The position numbers and the translations under genes are program-made. From contig JBIKXS010000006.1 in assembly GCA_044355655.1 (NCBI GenBank), positions 1-64,000 on the forward strand: a DNA stretch of 64,000 bases, read 5' to 3'. Below the pieces are notes generated by a model, which searched no databases, had not been told where the DNA came from, and saw only the letters and a program-made list of their open reading frames with translations. Positions within the stretch are counted from its first letter, which is position 1. Every line of letters begins with the position of its first letter. Origin of the DNA: UBA3064 sp023258775 (GTDB lineage: Bacteria > Pseudomonadota > Gammaproteobacteria > Burkholderiales > Burkholderiaceae_E). Below are positions 1-8,315 of this stretch, one piece after another.

Positions 1-475
1 CCTGCGCACCCCAGTACGACATCTGGCCCCAGGGCAGCAAATAACCCATAAAGGCTTCAGCCATCAGGCACAAAAAGATGGCACAGCCGAAAATCCACAG
101 CAACTCACGAGGCTTGCGGTAAGACCCATAAATCAAACCACGGAACATGTGCAAATACACCACCACGAAAAAAGCCGAAGCGCCAGTTGAATGCATATAG
201 CGCACCAGCCAGCCGTAGGGCACATCGCGCATGATGTACTCCACCGAGCCAAAGGCTGTCGCGCCATCGGGCTTGTAGTTCATCACAAGGAAAATCCCGG
301 TGAGAATCTGGATCACCAACACCAGGAGCGCCAGCGAACCGAAGAAGTACCAAAAGTTGAAATTCTTTGGTGCGTAGTACTCGGTCAGGTGCTCTTTAAT
401 GAGCGGTGTTAGGGGAAAGCGTGCGTCAATCCAGCCCATCATCCCGGTGGTCTCGACTTGCTTGTCCTTTGCCAT
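1..475 (-). CDS. petB: cytochrome b of the bc1 complex, N-terminal part (runs off the window)
   Basis: This is the quinol-oxidising, membrane-embedded haem subunit of ubiquinol:cytochrome c reductase. Only the first 158 residues lie in the window; the rest continues beyond base 1. Residues 43-65 form the first membrane helix, and His95 (RYMHSTGAS) and His109 (YLHMFRGL) are in the positions of b-haem ligands. The visible part ends in the conserved LLPWGQMSYWGAQ. The start is ATG at 475 with GAGGAGCA just upstream. It lies downstream of the Rieske gene on the same strand, 139 bases away, as in petABC operons. The family assignment is firm. Confidence 0.95.
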   Translation of the reverse strand, partial: MAKDKQVETTGMMGWIDARFPLTPLIKEHLTEYYAPKNFNFWYFFGSLALLVLVIQILTGIFLVMNYKPDGATAFGSVEYIMRDVPYGWLVRYMHSTGASAFFVVVYLHMFRGLIYGSYRKPRELLWIFGCAIFLCLMAEAFMGYLLPWGQMSYWGAQ

Positions 476-614
476 GTGGTGCTCCTCAATGTCCTACGTT
501 TACCGCTACATACCGAAATAGGTCAAACATGTTGCAGGCTTCTCAGCCTTGCCCACACTCTGTTGCGCCCACTCAAGCGAAAGACGGCAACAGAGCAGTG
601 AATGAGAGCCGGCG

Positions 615-1217
615 CTAAGCTGCGTCAGACTCACCAATCAAGAGACGTGTGTCTGTTAGGTATTTATAAGGGGGCACCTCCAAATTATCGGGTGCCGGCA
701 TATTCTTGTAGACGCGACCCGAATAATCAAAGGTCGAACCATGGCAAGGACATAACCACCCGCCTGGCCAGTCATCGGGCAGGGAAGGCTGGGGGCCAGC
801 TGCAAACTTATCACTGGGTGAACAACCCAGATGACTACAAATACCAACAACCACTAAATACTCAGGCTTTAGGGAGCGGTGATCGTTTTGTGCCCAGCTA
901 GGCGTGGGATAGTCCTTGCGCTTTGAATCCGGGTCTGCAAGCTTAGGCGTGGTGCTCTTTAAGGTCTCAAGCATCTCTGGCGTGCGCCGCAACACCCATA
1001 CCGGCTTACCGCGCCACTCAACGCGCCGCAGCTCGCCAGGCTTTAAGTCGCCGATATCGACTTCAACCGGTGCCCCGGCCGCCTTAGCTCGCTCGGAAGG
1101 CTGGAAGGTAAGTACAAAGGGCAAGGCCACTGCAGCGCCTCCGACCGCGCCTGCGGCTGCGGTAAGGGCAAGTGCGGTGCGTCGGGATCCGTCACTCGGA
1201 ATGCTGTTTTCGCTCAT
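615..1217 (-). CDS. petA: ubiquinol-cytochrome c reductase iron-sulfur (Rieske) subunit
   Basis: The Rieske subunit takes electrons from ubiquinol and passes them to cytochrome c1. The 200-residue protein has a Tat-like N-terminus (SRR at 11-13 followed by a hydrophobic stretch to about 38) that also serves as the membrane anchor. The [2Fe-2S] ligand motifs are CSHLGC (C127, H129) and CPCHGS (C156, C158, H159). A TTG start 12 bases further upstream is possible, but the ATG at 1217 gives the usual MSEN-type beginning. The tat genes lie about 2 kb away; Rieske proteins are known Tat substrates. It is the first gene of the bc1 operon, followed by petB. Confidence 0.95.
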   Translation of the reverse strand: MSENSIPSDGSRRTALALTAAAGAVGGAAVALPFVLTFQPSERAKAAGAPVEVDIGDLKPGELRRVEWRGKPVWVLRRTPEMLETLKSTTPKLADPDSKRKDYPTPSWAQNDHRSLKPEYLVVVGICSHLGCSPSDKFAAGPQPSLPDDWPGGWLCPCHGSTFDYSGRVYKNMPAPDNLEVPPYKYLTDTRLLIGESDAA

Positions 1218-1283
1218 AGCTATGATCAACCGTTGTGAACCAGTCCGCGCATTCTACTGCAACATCGCAGAAGCTTCCACGCA

Positions 1284-2039
1284 CTAGGCTGGATTTGGGT
1301 CCTCTATGAAGCAGCATTGCAACTGAAACCGATCTTGTAGATGCTTGGCAAGCGCTTGAACCCCATAGCGCTCGGTTGCGTAATGTCCCGCAGCAAAGTA
1401 AGTCACGCCGATTTCCCGAGCAAGATAAGTGCTTCGCTCAGAAATTTCCCCACTAACGAAAGCGTCTGCACCCAAATCAGCAGCCTCCTGAATCATGTCC
1501 TGCGCAGCGCCGGTACACCAAGCAAGTCGCTGGATCGGTCGATCAATCGCACCCACCGCAAGCACTGGACGTTCGAGGCGAGCTTCCATGTGTTGTTGCA
1601 AAGCATCAGCGCTTAGCGGTTCGGCTAAGTCTGCCCTAGCGATCAGCTGCTGCTCGCCCAGCAACATTGGGCTTGGCCAGCCCATAACACGGCCAAGACT
1701 TACATTGTTGCCAACCTCCCGATGGACATCGAGGGGCAGGTGAAAGGCGAAAAGATTGATGTCAGCCATAAGAAGCGCCCTCATGCGCTTGTGCCGATAA
1801 CCAACAAGGCGCGCGTCCTCACCACGCCAAAACCAACCATGGTGCACAATGAGCGCGTCAGCACCCCAACTTGAGGCCTTTTCGATCACTTCACGTGTAG
1901 CAGTGACCGCAACAGCGAGGCGATGAATGTGTGCTTTACCTTCCACCTGTAGGCCATTTGGGGAATAATCCTTAAAACGGCTGATCTCAAGCCAATCTCC
2001 CAAATAATCGGCTAACCGATCTCTCGCAATCCCTTCCAT
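1284..2039 (-). CDS. Nif3-like dinuclear metal centre protein
   Basis: Member of the NIF3/YbgI (GTP cyclohydrolase I type 2-like) family, which forms toroidal hexamers with a two-metal site; the physiological role is unsettled. About 251 residues, the usual short form without an inserted domain. Metal-binding signatures visible are LIVHHGWFW near residue 67, HLPLDVH near 100 and GHYATER near the C-terminus. The ATG at 2039 directly abuts the ATG of the divergent protease gene at 2040; an alternative ATG at 2045 would make the two genes overlap. Location between petA and a DegS-like protease is typical of Burkholderiales. Confidence 0.88.
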   Translation of the reverse strand: MEGIARDRLADYLGDWLEISRFKDYSPNGLQVEGKAHIHRLAVAVTATREVIEKASSWGADALIVHHGWFWRGEDARLVGYRHKRMRALLMADINLFAFHLPLDVHREVGNNVSLGRVMGWPSPMLLGEQQLIARADLAEPLSADALQQHMEARLERPVLAVGAIDRPIQRLAWCTGAAQDMIQEAADLGADAFVSGEISERSTYLAREIGVTYFAAGHYATERYGVQALAKHLQDRFQLQCCFIEDPNPA

Positions 2040-3215
2040 ATGCATCGACTCTGGTTATTGTTTGCGCAAACTGTCACCGTGCTTGTTGCGGGGTTTTTTG
2101 TGCTGTCTACCTTTCGCCCTGAGTGGCTAGCCAGGGGCAATGAAGCTCGCCCAGCGACCACCGAGTTGGTAAGCGCCAAAGAAAAGCCGTCCTCAGCGAG
2201 CACCCCCACGAGCAGCCAGGGGATTGTGTCATACAGACTTGCCGCAGAACAGGCAATGCCCTCGGTGGTTAGCATTCAGGCCACCAGCCGGGTTAGGCTG
2301 CCCTCAAACCACCCACTACTTAATGATCCGATGTTTCGCCGGTTTTTCGGGCCCGAGGGGCGCGCCGAACCTGGTGGCGGCCTTGGTAGCGGCGTGGTGC
2401 TTGCAGCCGACGGCTTGATCGTCACCAATCACCATGTGATCGATGCCGCGGAAGATATTGAGGTGATTGCGCCCGATGGGCGACGGGCCAAGGCAAAAAT
2501 TGTTGGCGGTGATCCCGAAACTGACCTGGCGGTTTTGCGCGTTTCCTTAAGTGAACTCAAGCCAATTTCGGTGGGTAATGCCGATGAAGCGCGGGTGGGC
2601 GATCCGGTCTTGGCTATCGGCAATCCCTTTGGGGTTGGTCAGACAGTAACCATGGGGATTATTAGCGCGCTTGGCCGCAATCAACTCGGCATCAATACCT
2701 TCGAAAACTTCATTCAAACAGACGCCGCCATTAATCCCGGTAATAGCGGCGGACCCTTGGTCGATGCGGATGGTCGCTTATTGGGGATCAACACGGCGAT
2801 TTATTCGCGCACTGGGGGATCGCTTGGTATTGGCTTTGCCATACCCGTGAGCACAGTCCGCAATGTTGTTGACCAGATCGTTGCTACGGGCGCGGTAACC
2901 AGGGGTTATATTGGCGTTGAGCCCCAAGACATCACCCCAGAAATGGCTGAGGCCTTCAAGTTACCGCGTCGAGAAGGTGCAATCATTGCCGGCTTACTGC
3001 GCAGCGGGCCGGCTGAAAAAGCGGGCGTCAAAGTTGGAGACATCTTGCTTGAAGTTGATGGACAAACCGTTCGGAACACAGCTGGCATGCTCAATTTAAT
3101 TTCCCAACTCAAGCCTGGCGCTCAAGCAGACCTCAAATTTTTGCGTGAGGGTAAAGAAATTAGTTTGAAAGTGCAGGTTGGCAGGCGCCCACGTCCAGGG
3201 CGCGGCGAGCGTTAG
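2040..3215 (+). CDS. DegS/AlgW-like membrane-anchored trypsin-like serine protease
   Basis: Periplasmic HtrA-type protease of 391 residues: one N-terminal membrane anchor (about 5-25), a Ser/Thr/Pro-rich linker, a trypsin-like domain (about 65-265) and a single PDZ domain (about 275-380). The triad is visible as His132 in TNHHVID, Asp162 in DPETDLAVL and Ser236 in GNSGGP. A single PDZ and an uncleaved anchor fit DegS/AlgW, the site-1 protease of sigma-E signalling, better than DegP, but no anti-sigma gene is nearby, so that role is inferred. The start codon abuts that of the divergent Nif3-like gene. The stop codon is immediately followed by the stop of convergent tatC. Confidence 0.9.
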   Translation: MHRLWLLFAQTVTVLVAGFFVLSTFRPEWLARGNEARPATTELVSAKEKPSSASTPTSSQGIVSYRLAAEQAMPSVVSIQATSRVRLPSNHPLLNDPMFRRFFGPEGRAEPGGGLGSGVVLAADGLIVTNHHVIDAAEDIEVIAPDGRRAKAKIVGGDPETDLAVLRVSLSELKPISVGNADEARVGDPVLAIGNPFGVGQTVTMGIISALGRNQLGINTFENFIQTDAAINPGNSGGPLVDADGRLLGINTAIYSRTGGSLGIGFAIPVSTVRNVVDQIVATGAVTRGYIGVEPQDITPEMAEAFKLPRREGAIIAGLLRSGPAEKAGVKVGDILLEVDGQTVRNTAGMLNLISQLKPGAQADLKFLREGKEISLKVQVGRRPRPGRGER

Positions 3216-4013
3216 TCAGCCCGCATCAGTCGTCTTGGTCACATCAGTAGGCTTGGTTGCATCGGTTGCCTTAGCCGCTTCATCCTCTTGAGGAGCACGA
3301 CTGCGTGCGGTGATAAATCCCGACAAAAAGATACCGAGCTCGTAGAGCAAGAGTAGGGGCACCGCGAGCATGAACTGGGATAACACGTCGGGCGGCGTAA
3401 GAACTGCAGCAATGACGAATGCACCCACAATCACATAGCGGCGCGCCTCACGCAGCTGCTGGGTCGTGATGATCCCAAGTTTCACTAAGAGCATTTGCAC
3501 AACCGGCACTTCAAAGGTTAAACCGAAGCCAAAAAAGATCGCAAGGGTGAAGTCCCAATATTTCTGCAAGTCCTGTAAGGTCTCTGCTCCTGTTTGCTGG
3601 GTGAATGAGAAAAAGAACTTATAGGCTGCAGGCAACACAAACACATAGGCAAAACTAATTCCTACAACCAAGAAGAAGACACTTGAAACAATCAGCGGCA
3701 TCACAAATCGCTTTTCGTGCTCATAAAGACCCGGTGCGACAAATGCCCACGCCTGATACAAAACCACTGGCAGGGAGATCAGCAAGGCGGTCAAAAAAGC
3801 AATCTTCGTGAGGGTAAAAAACGCCCCTGCCTGATCAATGAAAATCGCCTTCGACCCGGGCGGTAGAGCCTCGGTCAGCGGTCTTGCCAAAAACTCCATA
3901 ATTTGCGGCGCAAAATAAAAGCTTAAGCCGAAGAAGACAACCACCACCAAAAGCGCACGGACCACGCGGTCGCGCAACTCGGTGAGGTGAGACATGAAAC
4001 TTTCTTCTTGCAT
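3216..4013 (-). CDS. tatC: Sec-independent protein translocase TatC
   Basis: Six-helix core of the twin-arginine translocase, which with TatB recognises RR signal peptides. The 265-residue protein starts with the conserved cytoplasmic segment FMSHLTELRDRVVRAL and has TatC-type helices up to about residue 235. The C-terminal tail is unusual: a run of hexapeptides (TKPTDV, TKTTDA and a preceding variant) encoded by an 18-bp tandem repeat. TatB lies 2 bases upstream. The 3' end touches the stop codon of the convergent DegS-like gene with no space for a terminator. Confidence 0.96.
   Translation of the reverse strand: MQEESFMSHLTELRDRVVRALLVVVVFFGLSFYFAPQIMEFLARPLTEALPPGSKAIFIDQAGAFFTLTKIAFLTALLISLPVVLYQAWAFVAPGLYEHEKRFVMPLIVSSVFFLVVGISFAYVFVLPAAYKFFFSFTQQTGAETLQDLQKYWDFTLAIFFGFGLTFEVPVVQMLLVKLGIITTQQLREARRYVIVGAFVIAAVLTPPDVLSQFMLAVPLLLLYELGIFLSGFITARSRAPQEDEAAKATDATKPTDVTKTTDAG
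3222..3275. repeat. three degenerate 18-bp tandem units at the 3' end of tatC
   Basis: Units begin at 3222, 3240 and 3258 and share the core CATCAGT..(G)CTTGGT on the plus strand. Read in the tatC frame they give the hexapeptides TKTTDA, TKPTDV and AKATDA. The unit length is a multiple of three, so copy-number change would only alter the length of the hydrophilic tail. Confidence 0.75.
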
Positions 4014-4015
4014 GC

Positions 4016-4435
4016 TTAGCGATAAAAGTTGCGCCGCGGCCTTTTACGGCCTAGCAGTTTCTCACGTTCAATACGACGGTCCTTAATCCGATCGCGCATG
4101 CGTCGCACAGCGTAAACAGAGTCCCAATCGGTAGGCGCCTCATTAAGGCCGACCTCAGCGCCTATCGACTGCAACTCGGCCTGGGCGCCCGTCACCGCCT
4201 CATTAACGCTGGACTCGATGGCCTGCGCAGCGTCTTGCACCTGTGTCTTGAGGCGGCGCAACTCCTCAAGCTCCATTTGTCGGTTGATATCACTTTTAAC
4301 TTCGCTCACGTAGCGCTGAAGCTTGCCAGTCCACTGACCGACCTGACGAGCAACCCTCGGCAATCGCTCAGGACCGAGCACGACGAGCGCAATCACCGCG
4401 ATCATGAGCATTTCGCTGAATCCGATATCGAACAT
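4016..4435 (-). CDS. tatB: Sec-independent protein translocase TatB
   Basis: TatB pairs with TatC in the signal-peptide receptor complex. The 139-residue protein begins MFDIGFSEMLMIAVIALVVL, has the conserved Gly-Pro-Glu-Arg-Leu-Pro after the single membrane helix, an amphipathic helix to about residue 55 and a long charged C-terminal region ending in a very basic segment (KLLGRKRPRRNFYR). It follows tatA after a 94-base gap and precedes tatC by 2 bases. TatB rather than TatA is indicated by the Glu near residue 8 and the longer tail. Confidence 0.94.
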   Translation of the reverse strand: MFDIGFSEMLMIAVIALVVLGPERLPRVARQVGQWTGKLQRYVSEVKSDINRQMELEELRRLKTQVQDAAQAIESSVNEAVTGAQAELQSIGAEVGLNEAPTDWDSVYAVRRMRDRIKDRRIEREKLLGRKRPRRNFYR

Positions 4436-4529
4436 GATGGGCGAAAGGCTTCAGGTGGCGGGTGGCAGGGGCCGAACCAGGTTCACGGTGGCAAGGCCTA
4501 GGGCGTTGCCATGCGCATGGCGCGCGAAC

Positions 4530-4802
4530 TCAGTGCCGCTCTTTTACATCCACATCGATGGTTTTTGCTGCACTTTGCTGAGCTGATGGCGCAGCTTGAA
4601 CCGGCGATTGGCCGACTGCTGGGGTAGCGCTTGTGGCGCTTGCTTCGGCGGTACCTGAACCTGCGCCTTCTTTGATACCGTCTTTAAAGCCCTTAACCGC
4701 ACCACCGAGGTCAGAGCCAAGATTACGAAGCTTTTTTGTACCGAAAACCAAAAGGATGATCACTAAGACGATCAGCCAGTGCCAAATGCTAAACGAGCCC
4801 AT
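4530..4802 (-). CDS. tatA: Sec-independent protein translocase TatA
   Basis: TatA oligomerises to form the protein-conducting element of the Tat system. The 90-residue protein has the canonical short N-out helix (SIWHWLIVLVIILLVFG), the Phe-Gly hinge (FGTKKL), and an amphipathic helix GSDLGGAVKGFKDGIKEG, followed by an Ala/Ser/Thr-rich tail of low complexity. It starts 2 bases after the stop of hinT, so it is probably cotranscribed with the his-hinT genes. Confidence 0.96.
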   Translation of the reverse strand: MGSFSIWHWLIVLVIILLVFGTKKLRNLGSDLGGAVKGFKDGIKEGAGSGTAEASATSATPAVGQSPVQAAPSAQQSAAKTIDVDVKERH

Positions 4803-4804
4803 AC

Positions 4805-5173
4805 TTACTCCTTGAGGGGCGCGGGGCCACGGGAGCCTAAAGGCTCGGGACCGCCCATGATGTGGATGTGAAGATGATACACCTCCTGTCTTCCCACACG
4901 CCCATTGTTGATTACCACCCGAAAACCATCGACCGAACCTTGCTCGCGTGCCAGTTGCCCAGCCATACCCATCATTTTTCCGAGCAATGCTTGTTCTTTG
5001 ATGTCGGCATCGTAGAGGTTGACAAGATGCTTTTTGGGAATGATTAAAAAATGTATCGGTGCAGCGGGATGAATGTCGTGGAAGGCGAGCATGTCCTCGT
5101 CTTCATACACTTTCTTGCTGGGGATTTCGCCAGCAGCAATCCGACAAAAAATACAACTATCGCTTTGGCTCAT
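4805..5173 (-). CDS. hinT: HIT family purine nucleoside phosphoramidase
   Basis: HinT hydrolyses adenosine 5'-phosphoramidates and aminoacyl-adenylates in the cytoplasm. The 122-residue protein carries the histidine triad H100-x-H102-x-H104 in the context VYHLHIHIMGG, and the N-terminal CIFCRIAAGEIPSKKVYED block that is diagnostic of the HINT branch. Its start overlaps the hisE stop by 4 bases (ATGA), so it is translationally linked to the histidine genes, as is usual in this order. No metal-binding CxxC-HxxxH pattern beyond the CIFC is visible. Confidence 0.95.
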   Translation of the reverse strand: MSQSDSCIFCRIAAGEIPSKKVYEDEDMLAFHDIHPAAPIHFLIIPKKHLVNLYDADIKEQALLGKMMGMAGQLAREQGSVDGFRVVINNGRVGRQEVYHLHIHIMGGPEPLGSRGPAPLKE

Positions 5174-5526
5174 GTTTGCGCTCCATCCAGATCGCGGGCA
5201 CCGGTTTTTCGTGCCGCCTTCTCATCAAGGCCCGAGATGCCTTCTCGCCGCTCCAGTTCCGCAATCACCGCTTGGGGACCCAGACCGTAGTGCTCAAGCA
5301 TGACAAGACAATGAAACCAGAGATCGGCACATTCAGCGAGTATCCGCTTGGGATCGCCGTCTTTTGCCGCCATCACACATTCGGTCGCCTCCTCGCCGAT
5401 CTTCTTCAAAATAGCGTCCTCGCCTTTGCTCAGCAGGCGAGCAACATAGGACTGGCTCGGATCTGCACTGCGCCTTTGGGCGATCACGGCGGCAAGGCGC
5501 GTGAGAGCTTCGTTGGAATCACTCAT
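5170..5526 (-). CDS. hisE: phosphoribosyl-ATP pyrophosphatase
   Basis: Second step of histidine synthesis: removes pyrophosphate from PR-ATP to give PR-AMP. The 118-residue protein has the MazG-like helical core with the conserved metal-site segments ILKKIGEEATECVMAAKD (about 37-54) and ECADLWFHCLVML (about 64-76). It is a stand-alone HisE, separate from hisI, which lies 13 bases upstream. The start codon is ATG at 5526. Confidence 0.95.
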   Translation of the reverse strand: MSDSNEALTRLAAVIAQRRSADPSQSYVARLLSKGEDAILKKIGEEATECVMAAKDGDPKRILAECADLWFHCLVMLEHYGLGPQAVIAELERREGISGLDEKAARKTGARDLDGAQT

Positions 5527-5539
5527 CGATCGGCCTTGT

Positions 5540-5959
5540 TCATCGATAAACCTTCTCAGGATCTACAAGGACATCTTCAGCAATTTGCCAGCCTTGGTTG
5601 TCCCATTGATAAAAGAAACACGACAAGCGACCGGTGTGACATGCAACACCTATTTGCTCGACTTGAAGTAGCAAGGCATCACCGTCGCAATCGAGTTGAA
5701 CGCGGTGCAGTTTCTGGCGGTGACCCGACTCCTCGCCTTTACGCCACAATCGACCACGACTGCGCGACCAGTAACACGCATATCCCGTATCTAGGCTTTC
5801 ACGAAGCGAAGCCTCGTTCATCCATGCCAGCATAAGTACCCGCCCGCTTTGATAATCCTGGGCTATTGCAGCGAGCAAGCCTAGTTCGTTGAAGCGCAAC
5901 TGGCTTAGCCAGTCTTCCGCGTGGGGATCGAGACTATGGCCGGGTTGATCGCTGCTCAT
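5540..5959 (-). CDS. hisI: phosphoribosyl-AMP cyclohydrolase
   Basis: Third step of histidine synthesis: opens the adenine ring of PR-AMP. The protein (139 residues) shows the Zn/Mg site motifs LDCDGDALLLQVEQIGVACHTG with Asp-Cys-Asp and a later Cys-His, and WSRSRGRLWRKGEESGH, characteristic of HisI. The ATG at 5959 is preferred; a TTG one codon earlier is also open. It lies between hisF and hisE in the expected order. Confidence 0.95.
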   Translation of the reverse strand: MSSDQPGHSLDPHAEDWLSQLRFNELGLLAAIAQDYQSGRVLMLAWMNEASLRESLDTGYACYWSRSRGRLWRKGEESGHRQKLHRVQLDCDGDALLLQVEQIGVACHTGRLSCFFYQWDNQGWQIAEDVLVDPEKVYR

Positions 5960-6021
5960 CAATGCTCGTCCTATGGGTCTTTTAAAGATCTAGTGCGGGC
6001 AGTCGTGGCGCTTTGCCCACA

Positions 6022-6783
6022 TCAACCAACGAGGCGCACAGGAATGCCGCAAGCGGCCATATGAGACTTGGCTTGCGCAATGCTGGCCTCGGCAAAATGG
6101 AAAATCGAGGCTGCAAGAACCGCATCAGCATGACCATGGATAACGCCCTGTGCGAGATGCTCAACGCATCCAACGCCCCCTGAAGCAATAACAGGGATCG
6201 AAACCGCATCGGAAACAGCGCGTGTTAGTGCGAGATCAAAGCCCTCGCGGGTACCGTCCCGATCCATCGAAGTAAGCAAAATTTCGCCAGCTCCACGGTC
6301 TGCCACCTCTTTTGCCCAGGCCAATACATCCCGCCCCACTGGCTTTCGCCCGCCGTGTGAATAAACCTCCCAGGACCCTTCATGCGTTCGGGCATCGATC
6401 GCCACGACGATCGCCTGTGCACCAAAATAGCTGCTCGCCTCGTTGATCAAATCCGGGTTGGCAAGCGCCGCAGAATTGATGGACACCTTGTCTGCGCCTG
6501 CGTTAAGCAGTCTGCGCACGTCAGCAAGGCTGCGCACGCCCCCACCCACGGTTAAGGGAATAAAGACCTGATCGGCAACCGCTTCGATCACATGCAAAAT
6601 CATGTCCCGCTCATCGCTCGATGCGGTAATGTCGAGAAAAGTGATCTCATCTGCACCTTGTTCGTCATAGCGGCGCGCGATTTCGACAGGGTCCCCGGCA
6701 TCGCGCAATTGCACGAAATTGACCCCCTTGACCACTCGACCTGAGGTCACATCGAGGCAGGGGATAACCCGGCGGGTCAGCAC
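6022..6783 (-). CDS. hisF: imidazole glycerol phosphate synthase, cyclase subunit
   Basis: HisF closes the imidazole ring using ammonia from HisH, giving IGP and AICAR. It is a TIM barrel with the half-barrel repeats visible: RVIPCLDVTSGRVVKGVNF at the start, LTVGGGVRSLADVRRLLNAGADKVSINS in the middle and PVIASGGVGCVEHLAQ near the end. I place the start at GTG 6783, giving MLTRRVIPCLDV as in the family, with GGAG 10 bases upstream; a TTG three codons earlier is open too. About 253 residues, normal length. Confidence 0.94.
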   Translation of the reverse strand: MLTRRVIPCLDVTSGRVVKGVNFVQLRDAGDPVEIARRYDEQGADEITFLDITASSDERDMILHVIEAVADQVFIPLTVGGGVRSLADVRRLLNAGADKVSINSAALANPDLINEASSYFGAQAIVVAIDARTHEGSWEVYSHGGRKPVGRDVLAWAKEVADRGAGEILLTSMDRDGTREGFDLALTRAVSDAVSIPVIASGGVGCVEHLAQGVIHGHADAVLAASIFHFAEASIAQAKSHMAACGIPVRLVG

Positions 6784-6852
6784 AGGGCCCAAGCTCCAAT
6801 AAGCGCGCTATCGTAAACCCCAACAAACGCACCAATGTTCATAGCGAATTCA

Positions 6853-7593
6853 TCATGCACCGCGGGCTGCAATGCGCTCAATCGCTTGCTTGAGATCAAC
6901 AGCCGACTCGTAGATTGCACGCCCCAAAATAACACCTGCAACCCGATCGGCTGCTGCGTCGAAAAGCGCTTCAATATCTTCAAGACTACCGATGCCGCCA
7001 GAGGCGAAAACCTCCATATCAACCGCCGATGCCAATCGCAAGGTCGCCTCAATGTTGACACCACCCAGCATGCCATCGCGGCCAATATCGGTGTAGATAA
7101 TGCCTTCGACACCGTAGTCTTCAAATTTGTGGGCTAGATCAAGCACGTCATGGCCTGTAAGCTTGCTCCAGCCATCGGTGGCGATCTTGCCGTCTTTGGC
7201 ATCAAGACCGACCATGACTTGGCCAGGGAAAGCCCCACAGGCATCGCGCAAAAAACCCGGATTTTTTACTGCAGCGGTGCCGATGATGACGTAGCTAATG
7301 CCGCCATCAACATAACGCTCAATCGTGTCGAGATCGCGAATGCCCCCACCGAGTTGAATGGGGATTTGATCGTCGACCGCTCGCACAATGCTTCGAATCG
7401 CAGCTTCATTGACCGGCTTACCGGCGACTGCGCCGTTTAAGTCGACCAAGTGCAGGCGTTCGGCACCGGCTTCTATCCAATGTCGGGCCATAGCCGCGGG
7501 GTCGTTGGAAAACACGGTTGCGTCGTTCATATCGCCTTGACGCAAGCGCACGCAACGACCGTCCTTAAGGTCGATAGCAGGTATCAGCAACAT
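6853..7593 (-). CDS. hisA: ProFAR isomerase (5'-ProFAR to PRFAR)
   Basis: Fourth step of histidine synthesis, an Amadori isomerisation. The 246-residue TIM barrel begins MLLIPAIDLKDGRCVRLRQG, with catalytic Asp8 in PAIDLKDG and the second catalytic Asp in IYTDIGRDGMLGG. The phosphate-binding repeats IQLGGGIRDLDTIERY and VFASGGIGSLEDIEAL are present. It sits 18 bases after hisH and 69 bases before hisF in the same orientation. Confidence 0.96.
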   Translation of the reverse strand: MLLIPAIDLKDGRCVRLRQGDMNDATVFSNDPAAMARHWIEAGAERLHLVDLNGAVAGKPVNEAAIRSIVRAVDDQIPIQLGGGIRDLDTIERYVDGGISYVIIGTAAVKNPGFLRDACGAFPGQVMVGLDAKDGKIATDGWSKLTGHDVLDLAHKFEDYGVEGIIYTDIGRDGMLGGVNIEATLRLASAVDMEVFASGGIGSLEDIEALFDAAADRVAGVILGRAIYESAVDLKQAIERIAARGA

Positions 7594-7611
7594 AGTCGTT
7601 TGGAGAAAAGG

Positions 7612-8238
7612 TCAGGGGTCCCAGCGAACAAAGTTTTCATAAAGGCGCAAGCCGTGCTCGGCGCTTTTTTCCGGGTGAAACTGGGTTGCGAAAATATTAT
7701 GGCTCGAAACCGCCGAAGTGAAGCGAATGCCATATTCTGTCGATGCAGCAATGTGGGAAGAATCAGACGCTTGGACATAGTAGCTGTGAACAAAATAAAA
7801 ATAGCTGCCTGCTTCAATGCCCTGCCATAACGGATGCCCGATAAAGCTTTCGCTCGGCCAAACACGATTCCAGCCCATATGCGGGATCTTGAGCCCAGCC
7901 CTGGCATCAAAGCGCAACACAACGCCAGGCAAAAGCCCGAGTCCTTCGCTAGGCCCTTCCTCGCTGCGTTCAAAGAGCATTTGCTCGCCAATACAAACGC
8001 CCAACAAGGGCTTTGTCTCGGCCGCCCTCAATAAGCTCTCAAGCAGTCCCGAAGCCTTAAGCTTGCGCATGCAGTCAGGCATCGCGCCTTGACCCGGCAA
8101 CACCAGCCGATCGCAATGATCAATCGCTTGCGGCTCATCGCTCACCATGATTCGATGTTGAGGCGCCACATGCTCAAGGGCTTTGGCAACCGAGCGCAAA
8201 TTGCCCATGCCGTAATCGACAACCACGATGCTCTTCAT
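7612..8238 (-). CDS. hisH: imidazole glycerol phosphate synthase, glutaminase subunit
   Basis: Class I glutamine amidotransferase that feeds ammonia to HisF. The 208-residue protein starts MKSIVVVDYGMGNLRSV; the nucleophile Cys is in LGVCIGEQMLFERSEEG and the His-Glu pair in ATQFHPEKSAEHGL. The usual GMQ-type nucleophile elbow is here GVCIGEQM, within normal variation. In-order position between hisB and hisA. Confidence 0.96.
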   Translation of the reverse strand: MKSIVVVDYGMGNLRSVAKALEHVAPQHRIMVSDEPQAIDHCDRLVLPGQGAMPDCMRKLKASGLLESLLRAAETKPLLGVCIGEQMLFERSEEGPSEGLGLLPGVVLRFDARAGLKIPHMGWNRVWPSESFIGHPLWQGIEAGSYFYFVHSYYVQASDSSHIAASTEYGIRFTSAVSSHNIFATQFHPEKSAEHGLRLYENFVRWDP

Positions 8239-8315
8239 AAGGCTTTCAACAAGGGCAATATTCTTATAGGCTGTAAACGAAAATACCTGCTTGCCTCAGC
8301 GTAAAACCGCTTGGA

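Noticed and set aside
5059..5835. 258-residue plus-strand frame opposite hisE and hisI
   Set aside because: It is antisense to two clear histidine genes and shows no domain of its own.
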